DNA from: JBFWPF01 sp050250135
Lineage (GTDB): Bacteria > Chlamydiota > Chlamydiia > Chlamydiales > JAFEGQ01
DNA length: 41,153 nucleotides
Assembly (NCBI GenBank): GCA_050250135.1
Contig: JBFWPF010000016.1
Span: forward strand, 1-41,153
Direction of reading: 5' to 3'
Part shown: positions 24,774 to 33,118 of the stretch, one piece after another
Position numbering within the stretch: position 1 is the stretch's first letter
Layout of the letters: each line of letters begins with the position of its first letter
The notes under the pieces: generated by a model
Database searches by the model: none
Told to the model about the DNA's origin: nothing
What the model saw: the letters and a program-made list of their open reading frames with translations, nothing else
Program-made: the position numbers and the translations under genes

Positions 24774-26174
24774 ATGGAACCCCTAACAGGAAAGCCTAGT
24801 GGCCACTGCCTCGCTCTCAAGAGGGAAGGGCGTATCTATTTCTCTTCAACGGGTAATTTCTTCCTCTTTTTGCAGGGCAAGGCCCCAATGGGCTTTAACC
24901 GCCCCTTCGTTGAGCTACCCAATGACCTTCTAGGCGATATCTTTAGCTTTTTGGGCCCAATATCCTGGGAGAGATTGCAAAAGGCCCTGGAGAGGGTTGA
25001 GGGGTGCGAAACGGCGTTGGGCTTAGTAGAGAGGCTAAAGAAGACTTGGAACGAGGAGCACAAGACCTATCGGTACAATCATGAATTGGAGCCACTGATG
25101 CAGACGCAGGGTCTCGACGAGGTCCTTGCGAAGACCAAAACACTCGATAGCGATTCACTCGAGCGCCTAGCATTTGCTGCCCTGAGATTCCAGGATAAGG
25201 CCTTGCTTGCCGCCCACTTGCTATCTCGAGAGTGGATATCCCCCAATGCTCGACCGGTAGATGAGCCTTTGATCTATGCTGCCGCCTATTTACCCCCAGA
25301 TGATATCGGCACATCGATTGTTGAGCGGCTGTTAGAAAATCCCGATTTCGACCGAGGTGTCGAAATTTCCTTATATAATAATAAATCGCCCCTGGACATA
25401 GCCATACTCTGCGGCCACTTTCAGACTGCCAGCCGTCTTGTCAAAGCCAGAGCATGGAACACCCGATCCGCCTGTCTAGGCAGGCAACCCCTTCACCAGC
25501 TATGCCAACTAGATTCCAAATTGGAAATGGGCGCCGCCGAGGTGGCAGGTGAGCTTCTTGAAGATCCCGCAGTAGATCCCTATCCTCGGGATCACTTGGG
25601 GACCACCCCCTTGGCTATGGGGTGCAAAAACGGGCAAGCAGCCATTGTGAAGCTCCTTCTTCGCAAGGGGGCCGATCCCAACCCCAGGGACCAGAGTTTT
25701 AGGACCCCCCTTTACGAAGCCTGGAATAAGCCAGAGATCCTATATGCTCTCTGCGAGCACCCCAAAATCAAGCTAGATGTCGTCGACAAGGACAATTTCA
25801 CCCCTCTGGCTAATTTCCTAAGGCATAAAGTCCCGTTGGATGTTCTGGAGTACTTTCTGTCGAAAAAACCCAATGTCAACGCTTGGAACGGTAACAAGAA
25901 GAGTCCCCTTTGGGTGGCCATTTCCAATCCAGAGCTCACCCGCAAGCACTATGAGGCCCTGATTGGGGCCGGCGCCGACGCCGAGCAGCAGGTGCTAGGG
26001 AAGAGCGCCCTTGAATGGGCGAAAGAGGTTGGCAATCAAGAGGCTGTGAAGGCGCTTACGCTCCATTATGCTCACCAGCACAAGATCGGAGCACTCCTCT
26101 TCGGGGTAGGGCTCTCTCTCCTCCTCCTCTACGGCGCTCGAAAGGTATGGGTAGCCCATAAACTCCAAGGCTGA
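24774..26174 (+). CDS. F-box and ankyrin-repeat protein with C-terminal membrane anchor (466 aa)
   Basis: After a variable N-terminus, residues about 44-75 match an F-box (ELPNDLLGDIFSFLGPIS), the eukaryotic motif that docks to Skp1 in SCF ubiquitin ligases. Six or seven ankyrin units follow (about 150-425; clear ones contain GTTPLAMGCKNGQAAIVKLL and KSALEWAKEVGNQEAVKAL). A single membrane helix (about 435-453) and a short basic tail close the protein. Bacteria have no SCF ligase, so the likely role is a secreted effector that recruits host targets at a membrane (inference; F-box/ankyrin effectors are known in Legionella and amoeba-associated Chlamydiae). ATG 24774 is the first start; Met39, just before the F-box, is an alternative. 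Neither has a strong ribosome-binding site. Confidence 0.82.
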   Translation: MEPLTGKPSGHCLALKREGRIYFSSTGNFFLFLQGKAPMGFNRPFVELPNDLLGDIFSFLGPISWERLQKALERVEGCETALGLVERLKKTWNEEHKTYRYNHELEPLMQTQGLDEVLAKTKTLDSDSLERLAFAALRFQDKALLAAHLLSREWISPNARPVDEPLIYAAAYLPPDDIGTSIVERLLENPDFDRGVEISLYNNKSPLDIAILCGHFQTASRLVKARAWNTRSACLGRQPLHQLCQLDSKLEMGAAEVAGELLEDPAVDPYPRDHLGTTPLAMGCKNGQAAIVKLLLRKGADPNPRDQSFRTPLYEAWNKPEILYALCEHPKIKLDVVDKDNFTPLANFLRHKVPLDVLEYFLSKKPNVNAWNGNKKSPLWVAISNPELTRKHYEALIGAGADAEQQVLGKSALEWAKEVGNQEAVKALTLHYAHQHKIGALLFGVGLSLLLLYGARKVWVAHKLQG

Positions 26175-26194
26175 TATACTGCGGGATAAGCTTT

Positions 26195-26239
26195 TGCCTC
26201 GAGAGGGAAGCTAATCTGTGTAGTTTTTTTCTCGAGGCA
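26195..26239. other. Inverted repeat between F-box and carrier genes
   Basis: TGCCTCGAGA and TCTCGAGGCA are perfect 10-bp arms 25 nt apart. The intervening DNA ends in a run of seven T, which sits before the second arm, so this is not a standard terminator. It may be an operator or a looping site for the carrier gene. Confidence 0.4.
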
Positions 26240-26279
26240 GAACCTCTAAGCCTAAACTAGTTACCGTGGGGACACTGCG

Positions 26280-28898
26280 TTGGCTGCGGGGGTTTTACGC
26301 CGTATATTTAACATTTATAGGGGTGAGGGGCTTCGGGCCTCCTTCTTTGCCCTAGTCGCCTTTTTGAGCTCTTTTGGGTCGATGGGAGGGGTCACCCTCC
26401 TCGATGGACAGTTTCTCGAGCAGGCAGGCACAGGGCTTCTTCCGCTAACCTACTTTTGGACCGCAGGGGCCCTCTTTGTGACAGCATCGCTGCTCCTCTG
26501 GGCGATGAACCGGGCCTCCCCTAAGCTCCTGTTTACCGGGGTGCTCGTAGGAACGGCCCTCTTCTATGGGATGGTCAGCCTCGTCACCCGCCTTCCTCTG
26601 GGCCCCCAGTCCTGGGTGGTACTCAAAGTGGCAGCAGATGCCCTTTTCCTCACGATTTTGACCAGCCTCTGGACCTCCATTGACAGAGCCTACGATCTCC
26701 AAGATGGGAAGCGGCTCTTTGGTCTCTTCAGTGCCGCACTAATCCTTGGCGCCGCAGCGGGAAGCGGCTGGGTCGCGGTGGGGCTGCCGGTGGTGGGAGT
26801 AGGGGGGATAGCGGCAAGCTTCGGGGTAGCGGTAATAGTAGCTGCGCTGATGAGCCTCCGCTGCCCAAGTGAGGGGCTGGATAAGGAGGAGGTCAAAGAG
26901 GAGGTGGGATGGCGCCCCCTCATTCAACAGGTCTTCTCTTCCCGCTTTACCCTCTATCTTTTGTTCTTCAATATACTCCTAGGCCTGATCGAAGTGGTCT
27001 GCGAATTCGACTACATGTCGACCTTAACGCAGGTGCTCGGCGAAGGGGATATGGCGGTGACCCGCTTTTTGGGGCGGGCCCGAGGATGGGTTTATGTGGG
27101 AGACATGGCCTTTGGGATGTTCCTCTACAGCCGATTGATCAAGCGGATCGGGATCAACAACGCCTCACTCTGCTCGGCCGGCTACTTCCTGACCCTCTTT
27201 ATCGCCGGTCCCCCGCTGAATGGGCTCTTTATCGCGATACTCGGGCTGATTGCCGCTGAGGGGATCTTGCCCGTTCTGGAAGACAGCAACTTCAACCTCC
27301 TGATCAACGCCGTTCCGAAAGGGGTGAGGACCCGCTTCCGGATCACCTGCGACCTCTTCTTGCAACCGATTGGGATGCTCTGCGGATCGCTGCTTCTCGC
27401 CCTCTTCCAATCCCACGTAAAGGTGGTGGGGCTTGCGCTGGCCCTGCTCGCGGTGGGCGTTGCCCTCCTGATCCGCCACCGCTACCCCAGGGCGATCTAC
27501 GACAACCTGGCGGAAGAGGGGATCTTGCTCGGTCAGAGCGCTGGGGCCTACTTGGGAGCCCTGCCGGCTAAGGAGCGAAAGCGGCTCCCAGGCCACCTGC
27601 TCGCCCGCCTGCCCAAGCTGAGCGTGGCAGGGCAGGTGGGGGCGATCGAGTGCCTCCTCCATTTGAGTAGGGAGCGCCCCCTCTCCCAACTCCTCGAAGG
27701 GCTCGGCAAGCTCTCAGAAGGGGCCCTCCCCGAAGCGCTCACTCTGCTGGAGCGGACTAGCCTTGCGGGGCATGAGGCGGTGCTAGAGGAGATCGAGGGG
27801 TGGACGGATGAGAGGCGCTCCGAGAGATGCCGGGGTAGAGCGCTCCTCTACCTGGCCAGGTGGGGGCGCTTCCCCGATCGGGGCACCCTCTCGGCAAACT
27901 GCCCCTATCTCCGGGGAGGGGCGATCCTGCAGGTGCTTCGGCAAAAAGGGCACCCGCAGCGGGAGCTTGCCTACACCCTACTGAGACGGCTTGCCGCCTC
28001 GCAGCGAGAGGAGGAGGTCCTTGTGGCCCTCCAGCTCCTTGGCGCCCTCGCCTCCCCCCGCGACGTCGCCTTCCTCAGCCGCTTTTTAAGCCACCCCTCC
28101 TCAAGTGTGGTCAAGCGGGCAGTTGAGATGCTCGCTCGGGTCCCCGATTTGGAGGGCCCGCAGCTTGAGTCGATCGGTCAGCTCCTAGCCAGCACGCGGA
28201 GCAACCGGGTCCGCCTGGCCTGCTTCGACGCCCTCGAGGGACGGCTCCCAAGGGGTCAAGTCGAGACCCTGCTACGGATCGCCCCCCGCCTCTGCCCGCA
28301 GCAAAGGAGACGGGGAGAGGCCCTCATCCTCCAGCTCGGCACCCCTATCGCCCCCCGCCTCCAGGAGATCGCCTCCGATCCTAGCCGGGATTACGCCCAG
28401 CGGATCAGCAGCTGCCGGATCCTCGCCCAGATGGGCCTTGCCCTCCCCCACGCCCTCCTTGCCGAAGAGCTCGAGCAGGCCGCCTTCTACTACTACCACC
28501 ACCACACCTGCCAGGAGAGTGGCCACCTCCAGGACCTCCTCCGGCTCGGTTATGAGAACGCCGTCGACCTGATCGTCCACCTCCTCTGTTGCTCCCAGCA
28601 CGATGCTGACCTCCTCTGTCGCGCTCTCCGGAGTGGCGATGAGAAGACCCACAGCAACGCCGTTGAGACGATCGAGAAGAGATCCCCCCCCAAGCTGAGC
28701 GAGCTTATCCTCCTCCTCATCGACGATCGCCCCATCAGCGAGAAGCTCAAGCTCTACCGGAAACGGGGAGGGCGCATCCTCTCCGGAGCCCAACTCACCC
28801 TCCACTTTGCCCGCTCTCCTAAACCCTTCGAGAGGCTCGTGGCCGATATGCTCTCAGCAGAACGGGATGAGGCGCTGCAGGAGCTTGCCTTCGCATGA
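26280..28898 (+). CDS. Npt/Tlc-like membrane carrier fused to HEAT repeats (872 aa)
   Basis: The first 410 residues hold 10-12 membrane helices with features of the ATP/ADP translocase (Npt/Tlc) branch of the MFS (AADALFLTILTSLWTSIDR, DGKRLFGLFSAALILGAAAG). Residues about 430-870 are soluble helical HEAT-type repeats. Npt carriers in Chlamydiae import host nucleotides, but HEAT-fused relatives have no established substrate, so transport of nucleotides is not shown. The start is probably TTG 26280 (GGGGA lies 7 bp upstream); no ATG is close. The stop overlaps the next gene as ATGA; that gene supplies the cyclic-nucleotide-binding domain which I recall being fused to this kind of protein in some relatives, so the two products probably act together. 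Confidence 0.8.
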   Translation: MAAGVLRRIFNIYRGEGLRASFFALVAFLSSFGSMGGVTLLDGQFLEQAGTGLLPLTYFWTAGALFVTASLLLWAMNRASPKLLFTGVLVGTALFYGMVSLVTRLPLGPQSWVVLKVAADALFLTILTSLWTSIDRAYDLQDGKRLFGLFSAALILGAAAGSGWVAVGLPVVGVGGIAASFGVAVIVAALMSLRCPSEGLDKEEVKEEVGWRPLIQQVFSSRFTLYLLFFNILLGLIEVVCEFDYMSTLTQVLGEGDMAVTRFLGRARGWVYVGDMAFGMFLYSRLIKRIGINNASLCSAGYFLTLFIAGPPLNGLFIAILGLIAAEGILPVLEDSNFNLLINAVPKGVRTRFRITCDLFLQPIGMLCGSLLLALFQSHVKVVGLALALLAVGVALLIRHRYPRAIYDNLAEEGILLGQSAGAYLGALPAKERKRLPGHLLARLPKLSVAGQVGAIECLLHLSRERPLSQLLEGLGKLSEGALPEALTLLERTSLAGHEAVLEEIEGWTDERRSERCRGRALLYLARWGRFPDRGTLSANCPYLRGGAILQVLRQKGHPQRELAYTLLRRLAASQREEEVLVALQLLGALASPRDVAFLSRFLSHPSSSVVKRAVEMLARVPDLEGPQLESIGQLLASTRSNRVRLACFDALEGRLPRGQVETLLRIAPRLCPQQRRRGEALILQLGTPIAPRLQEIASDPSRDYAQRISSCRILAQMGLALPHALLAEELEQAAFYYYHHHTCQESGHLQDLLRLGYENAVDLIVHLLCCSQHDADLLCRALRSGDEKTHSNAVETIEKRSPPKLSELILLLIDDRPISEKLKLYRKRGGRILSGAQLTLHFARSPKPFERLVADMLSAERDEALQELAFA

Positions 28899-29311
28899 AG
28901 CTTATCGACCGCGCCCTCTTTCTGAAGGAATCTCCCCTCTTTTCCTCCCTCCCGCTCGACCTCCTTCTGCCAATTGCCCAGAAACTGGAGGAGGGGGCGG
29001 TAGATGCCGGAAGTACCCTCTTTCGAGCGAGCGAGCCCTCCCCTAACCAGGTCTTTCTCATCGCTAAGGGGGAGGTCGAATTGAGGGATAGCCGAGGCAA
29101 GTGGCTAGGAAACGTGGGCGCAGGCGAGCTGATCGGGGAGGAGGCGCTGATCACCGGCTCACCCCGCCAGTATGAGGCGGTCTCCACCCAGCCGACCCAT
29201 TTCCTGATCCTGACCCGTGGCCAATTCCACCAGCTCCTCGCCGAATGCCCCGGCCTCACCCGTACCCTCCTCGAAGCCTTTGCAAGGGCTCACCCTTACC
29301 GAAAAAGATAG
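28895..29311 (+). CDS. Cyclic-nucleotide-binding-fold protein (138 aa)
   Basis: This is a stand-alone cNMP-binding (CAP_ED-like) beta-barrel: LFLKESPLFSSLPLDLL, VFLIAKGEVELRD, and the phosphate-cassette region VGAGELIGEEALITGSPRQY, then THFLILTRGQFHQLL. The cassette keeps Gly-Glu and a following Arg, so ligand binding is plausible. It has no DNA-binding domain. Its start overlaps the carrier stop (ATGA), pointing to stoichiometric expression and a regulatory role on the HEAT carrier (inference). Confidence 0.85.
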   Translation: MKLIDRALFLKESPLFSSLPLDLLLPIAQKLEEGAVDAGSTLFRASEPSPNQVFLIAKGEVELRDSRGKWLGNVGAGELIGEEALITGSPRQYEAVSTQPTHFLILTRGQFHQLLAECPGLTRTLLEAFARAHPYRKR

Positions 29312-29334
29312 ATAGCGCTACCCTACTCTCCGTG

Positions 29335-30645
29335 ATGGACACCTTCTTCAAAAACCTTGACCTCTTCCGGGACTGGCTCTGGACCTACCCCGCCTTCTTT
29401 TTGCTGGCTATCCTCGGCCTCTACTTCACCATCAAGTCCCGCCTCTTCCAGGTCAGAAAACTCCCCACCATTATCAAGATGTTTGGGCAGTTTTTCCGGC
29501 AGCGGAGCGAAGGGCCCGGCGTCCACCCCATCAAGGTCTTTTTCGCCTCAGTTGGAGGGGCGATCGGGGTGGGAAATATCGTCGGGGTCAGCATCGCCCT
29601 AAAGATAGGAGGGCCCGGCGCCCTCTTCTGGCTCTGGGTAACGGGCCTACTCGGGATGATCCTTAAATACAGTGAGGTCTATCTCGGCGTGCGCTACCGG
29701 GTAAAGAATGCCCACGGGAGCTACGACGGCGGTCCGATGTACTTCTTGCAGCGGGCCTGGTCGGGAAAGTGGATCCCCAAGCTCGTCTGCCTCCTCCTCT
29801 GCGTCTACGGCGTTGAGGTCTTTATGTTCAGCCAGGTAACCCAGACCTTCGTGGTCAACTGGCACCTTAGCCGCCCCCTTGTGGTCGCAGCGCTGCTAGC
29901 CCTCACCTTCTATGCGGGTATTGGGGGAGTAAAGCGGGTAGGTGATGTCTGCAGCGCCGTAATCCCCCTCTTTGTTGTCCTCTATGTCGGGATGTCCCTT
30001 TGGATCTTTGCCACCCACATCGGGGAGCTCCCCGCCGTCTTTGCCCAGATCTTCAAGGCGGCCTTTACTGGACAGGCTGCAGTCGGCGGCTTTGCAGGCG
30101 CCTCTGTGATGATTTCAATGGCGCAAGGGGCCCTAACCGGCAGCTACTCGGGCGATATCGGAATCGGCTATGCCTCGGTGATCCACAGCGAGACAAGGCT
30201 CCACCACCCCGAGAGGCAAGCAGCGCTAGCGATCTTTGGGATCATCCTCGACACCTTTATCGTCTGCACCTCAACCTTCCTCCTCTCGATGGTTACCGGC
30301 GTTTGGACCGAGAGCATACCGGCCGATCAGTTTGTCCAGCGAGCCCTTGAGACCACCTTCCCCTACATCAACGTCTTTATGCCGATCTTCATCTTCCTCC
30401 TCGGCTACTCGACCCTCCTCGCCTACTTTGTGGTGGGGCTTAAGTGCGCTCAGTTCCTCTCGAAAAAGTATGGGCGGCTGATCTTCCTCACCTACGCCGC
30501 CTTCGTCCTGATCATCTTTGCCTTCTCCGACCCCCTCCAGGCCTATGTCCTGATGAACATTGCCGGGGGCTTTCTCCTCCTGATCAACCTATCGGGGATC
30601 TTCGTCCTCAGGCGAGATATCCGCTTCGAGCTCCCTAAGGAGTAG
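29335..30645 (+). CDS. Sodium:alanine/glycine symporter, AGCS family (436 aa)
   Basis: This is an inner-membrane carrier for small neutral amino acids driven by Na+. It has about 10-11 helices, the N-terminal family signature FFASVGGAIGVGNIVGVSIA, GSYDGGPMYFLQRA and the conserved GALTGSYSGDIGIGYASVIH. ATG 29335 is chosen because it begins the conserved N-terminus; the frame is open 30 codons earlier, inside the previous gene. No ribosome-binding site is obvious. The 3' end overlaps the converging HAD gene by 57 bp, an unusually long tail-to-tail overlap. Confidence 0.93.
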   Translation: MDTFFKNLDLFRDWLWTYPAFFLLAILGLYFTIKSRLFQVRKLPTIIKMFGQFFRQRSEGPGVHPIKVFFASVGGAIGVGNIVGVSIALKIGGPGALFWLWVTGLLGMILKYSEVYLGVRYRVKNAHGSYDGGPMYFLQRAWSGKWIPKLVCLLLCVYGVEVFMFSQVTQTFVVNWHLSRPLVVAALLALTFYAGIGGVKRVGDVCSAVIPLFVVLYVGMSLWIFATHIGELPAVFAQIFKAAFTGQAAVGGFAGASVMISMAQGALTGSYSGDIGIGYASVIHSETRLHHPERQAALAIFGIILDTFIVCTSTFLLSMVTGVWTESIPADQFVQRALETTFPYINVFMPIFIFLLGYSTLLAYFVVGLKCAQFLSKKYGRLIFLTYAAFVLIIFAFSDPLQAYVLMNIAGGFLLLINLSGIFVLRRDIRFELPKE

Positions 30646-31269
30646 AGCCAGTTCTTTGTCAGCCGCCTCCGCATCGTAGCGGGGCCCGCACAGCTCCTGA
30701 TAGCGGTACCAGACAGAGGTGATGGGGTAGTGGGGGGCGAGCGCTATCTCCACCTCCTCAGCCTCACCCCTTCGGTCATCGACAAAGAGGATATGGCGAG
30801 GGGGCTCGGCGAGGGCAGCGAGGTAGTGGAGAAGTGCCTCCCCCTTTTTGCCCCCATCGGTGATCAGGATGCCGCCAGTGAGCCCATCGCAAGTAGGGGG
30901 ATTAAAGGTAATCCCAATCGAGGTGACCTGCTCGGCCGTCTTTTCAGGCCAATTGGGGCAGCCAGGGTGGTGGAGCGCCCTCCGGGTAAGCCCCATCACC
31001 GCAATGCCACTCTCTTGTAACCCTACAAGGAGGTGTGGAGCCTCCTTCTCAACGGGCACAACTGGAAGGCGCTGGGCCAAAAGCCCGGAGAGGTGGTGGA
31101 AGTCGCCCCTCCCCCACTCCGCTTCAAACCAGGCGGTAGAGCCGAGATGCGAGGGGTAACGGATCAGGGTATCGTCGAGATCGATGACGACAAGCGTCTC
31201 GGGAGTCACCTCAGCAGCGACATCGGAAAAATGGAGGACCGAAACGAGCGCCAGAAAAAGCGTTAGCAT
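30589..31269 (-). CDS. Exported HAD-like protein, DUF2608 type (226 aa)
   Basis: An N-terminal hydrophobic stretch (about 1-18) looks like a signal peptide or anchor. The HAD phosphatase motif I is VVIDLDDTLIRYPSHLGS with both aspartates; a GLTRRAL stretch resembles motif II, a Lys is in TDGGKKGEALL, and motif IV is HILFVDDRRGE. This matches the DUF2608 group found in Legionella and Chlamydiae, whose substrate is unknown. It starts 7 bp inside the end of the MESH1-like gene, so the two are coupled. Its 3' end overlaps the symporter gene by 57 bp. Confidence 0.82.
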   Translation of the reverse strand: MLTLFLALVSVLHFSDVAAEVTPETLVVIDLDDTLIRYPSHLGSTAWFEAEWGRGDFHHLSGLLAQRLPVVPVEKEAPHLLVGLQESGIAVMGLTRRALHHPGCPNWPEKTAEQVTSIGITFNPPTCDGLTGGILITDGGKKGEALLHYLAALAEPPRHILFVDDRRGEAEEVEIALAPHYPITSVWYRYQELCGPRYDAEAADKELALLLRELEADISPEDEDPR

Positions 31270-32072
31270 GCCCGGCCCGCCTCAAAGAGCTCTTCGAGGG
31301 CCGCCTCTAGGCGGGGGGAGGTCCCCTTGAGCCCCTCACACACCGCCTGGGCCCACAGGAGGTAGGCATCGACCCGCTCATCGCTCCACGGGTAAGCTCG
31401 GTCTCCCACCCAGACGATCACCGCCCCGTGCTCGGCATCGCGCACATTGTAGAGCTGATCGGCTAGCTTGAGGAGCTTGGCCTCATAGGAGAGGTGGGGG
31501 GCATGGAGGATCTGGTAGCGCTTGCGCTCCTCCCATGCCAGGCTCTTGTCATCGGTCACCTCGGCGACGATGCCGGCAACATGGGGGCCAAAACGGTCGA
31601 CGAGCTCCTCATGGGTTGCTGCGCAGTCCTCCACCGTATCGTGCAATACGGCCGCGGTAAGGAGGGGAGGATCGCGGACATCGGCCTCGACCCACAAGAG
31701 GAGGGCTACTCCTAACGGATGGATGATGTAGGGAGAGCGCTCCCGATCCTTTCGGACTTGGGTGCGGTGTTGGTGGGCCGCGTACTCGATTGCCTCTAGC
31801 AGGGTACCCCATTCGCCCAGCCCCTCTTCAAAGGCTCCATCGTAGGCCATGGTGAGGAGAAGCCGCTCGTAGACATCGAGAACCCTGGGGTTGTCGTCGC
31901 AGTAGCGGGCGAGCGCCCTCCGGCAGCTGAGCACCTCCTGGCGGACAAGATCGGGGAGGACCCCAACCTCCCCTTTCGGGAGCAACTCATAGGCGCTATA
32001 AGCATAAACCGCGCACCAAAGGGCTGGCCCTACGATGAGGAGCAGCCATACATTCAGCGCGCGGATAGACAC
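31263..32072 (-). CDS. Membrane-anchored MESH1/SpoT-type HD hydrolase (269 aa)
   Basis: One N-terminal membrane helix (about 7-28) is followed by a helical region and an HD domain (about 88-240) of the SpoT/MESH1 type: YIIHPLGVA, AAVLHDTVEDC (His-Asp), the EVTDDKSL segment and KLLKLADQLYNVRD. These residues hold Mn and hydrolyse ppGpp in SpoT or NADPH in metazoan MESH1. No synthetase domain is present. Chlamydiaceae lack relA/spoT, so a lone hydrolase is notable; it may act on host-derived or self-made alarmone, or on another nucleotide. The start is GTG 32072. It lies 27 bp downstream of acpP on the same strand, so it may be read through from the fab operon. Confidence 0.82.
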   Translation of the reverse strand: MSIRALNVWLLLIVGPALWCAVYAYSAYELLPKGEVGVLPDLVRQEVLSCRRALARYCDDNPRVLDVYERLLLTMAYDGAFEEGLGEWGTLLEAIEYAAHQHRTQVRKDRERSPYIIHPLGVALLLWVEADVRDPPLLTAAVLHDTVEDCAATHEELVDRFGPHVAGIVAEVTDDKSLAWEERKRYQILHAPHLSYEAKLLKLADQLYNVRDAEHGAVIVWVGDRAYPWSDERVDAYLLWAQAVCEGLKGTSPRLEAALEELFEAGRAC

Positions 32073-32099
32073 GAACAGGGCCCATGGGTTGATTGGGCT

Positions 32100-32348
32100 T
32101 TAGTTACCCGATAGTTCTTTCTTCTTGAGGTCGATGAACTGGATCACGTCGCCAACGGTCTTTAGCTTCTCGGCCTCCTCCTCGGAGATCTCGTAGCCAA
32201 ACACCTCTTCGAAGCGCATGATGATTTCGGTCAGATCGAGCGAGTCGGCATTGAGGTCCTCGATAAAGGACTTATCGGGCGTTACTTCTGACTCCGCAAC
32301 CCCTAGCTGTTCCGCAACGATTTCAATGACTTGTTCCTTAGTGGCCAT
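32100..32348 (-). CDS. acpP: Acyl carrier protein AcpP (82 aa)
   Basis: AcpP carries the growing acyl chain on a phosphopantetheine arm. The attachment Ser36 lies in DLNADSLDL and the protein is acidic, as expected. I give the start as ATG 32348 by similarity. ATG 32360, four codons upstream, has the better-placed GGGAGA and may be the true start. It lies just downstream of fabG in the order fabH-fabD-fabG-acpP, and AcpS at 22594 activates it. Confidence 0.95.
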   Translation of the reverse strand: MATKEQVIEIVAEQLGVAESEVTPDKSFIEDLNADSLDLTEIIMRFEEVFGYEISEEEAEKLKTVGDVIQFIDLKKKELSGN

Positions 32349-32374
32349 GGTCGTTCCCATTTGTTCTCCCAAAA

Positions 32375-33118
32375 TTAAGACATCACCATCCCGCCATCCA
32401 CCGTCAACACTTGACCGGTGATATAGCTGGCGCAGTCGCTTGCTAAAAAGAGGACCGCATCGGCGACCTCCTCGGGATTACCCAACCGTTTGAGGGGGAC
32501 CTGATTCAGGATCACCTCCTTCACCCCATCGGGCAACACCTCGGTCATCTGGGTATCGATAAAACCGGGCGCCACACAGTTGGCGCAAACTCCCCGGCTA
32601 GCCAGCTCCTTTGCGAGCGACTTCGTAAACCCAATCAGACCCGATTTTGAAGCAGCATAATGGGCCTGTCCAGCATTTCCTGTCAACCCAACCACCGAAG
32701 AGATGTTGATGATCTTCCCGTAGCGGGCCTTCATCATCGCCCGGCTCGCCGCCTTGCAGCTTGCCCAGGCCGCCTTCAGGTTGGTATCCAAAACGGCATC
32801 CCACTGCTCTTCACTCATCCGCATCAGGAGCCCATCTCGGGTCACCCCTGCGTTATTCACTAAAATATCGACTTTCCCGTGCTCCTGGAGGACCCGCTCG
32901 ATGGCGGCCTCAACAGCGCTGGCATCGGCCACATCGACCCCGATAAAGGTCCCTTTGCGGCCGAGCGCTTCGATCTCTTTAACCACCTCGGCGCCCCGCT
33001 CGGCATTGCGGCCGAATATCACCACATCGGCCCCCGCGCCCGCCAATTTAAGGGCGATCGCCCGGCCAATCCCGGCCGTCCCTCCCGTGACTACAGCTAC
33101 CCGATCCTTCACTTGCAT
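32375..33118 (-). CDS. fabG: 3-oxoacyl-ACP reductase FabG (247 aa)
   Basis: FabG uses NADPH to reduce 3-oxoacyl-ACP in each elongation round. It is a short-chain dehydrogenase with the nucleotide motif TGGTAGIGRA, NNAG, and the catalytic Ser141-Tyr154-Lys158 (SSVVGLTGNAGQAHYAASKS). Length is canonical. The start ATG 33118 overlaps the end of fabD by 10 bp, so translation is coupled. Confidence 0.97.
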   Translation of the reverse strand: MQVKDRVAVVTGGTAGIGRAIALKLAGAGADVVIFGRNAERGAEVVKEIEALGRKGTFIGVDVADASAVEAAIERVLQEHGKVDILVNNAGVTRDGLLMRMSEEQWDAVLDTNLKAAWASCKAASRAMMKARYGKIINISSVVGLTGNAGQAHYAASKSGLIGFTKSLAKELASRGVCANCVAPGFIDTQMTEVLPDGVKEVILNQVPLKRLGNPEEVADAVLFLASDCASYITGQVLTVDGGMVMS

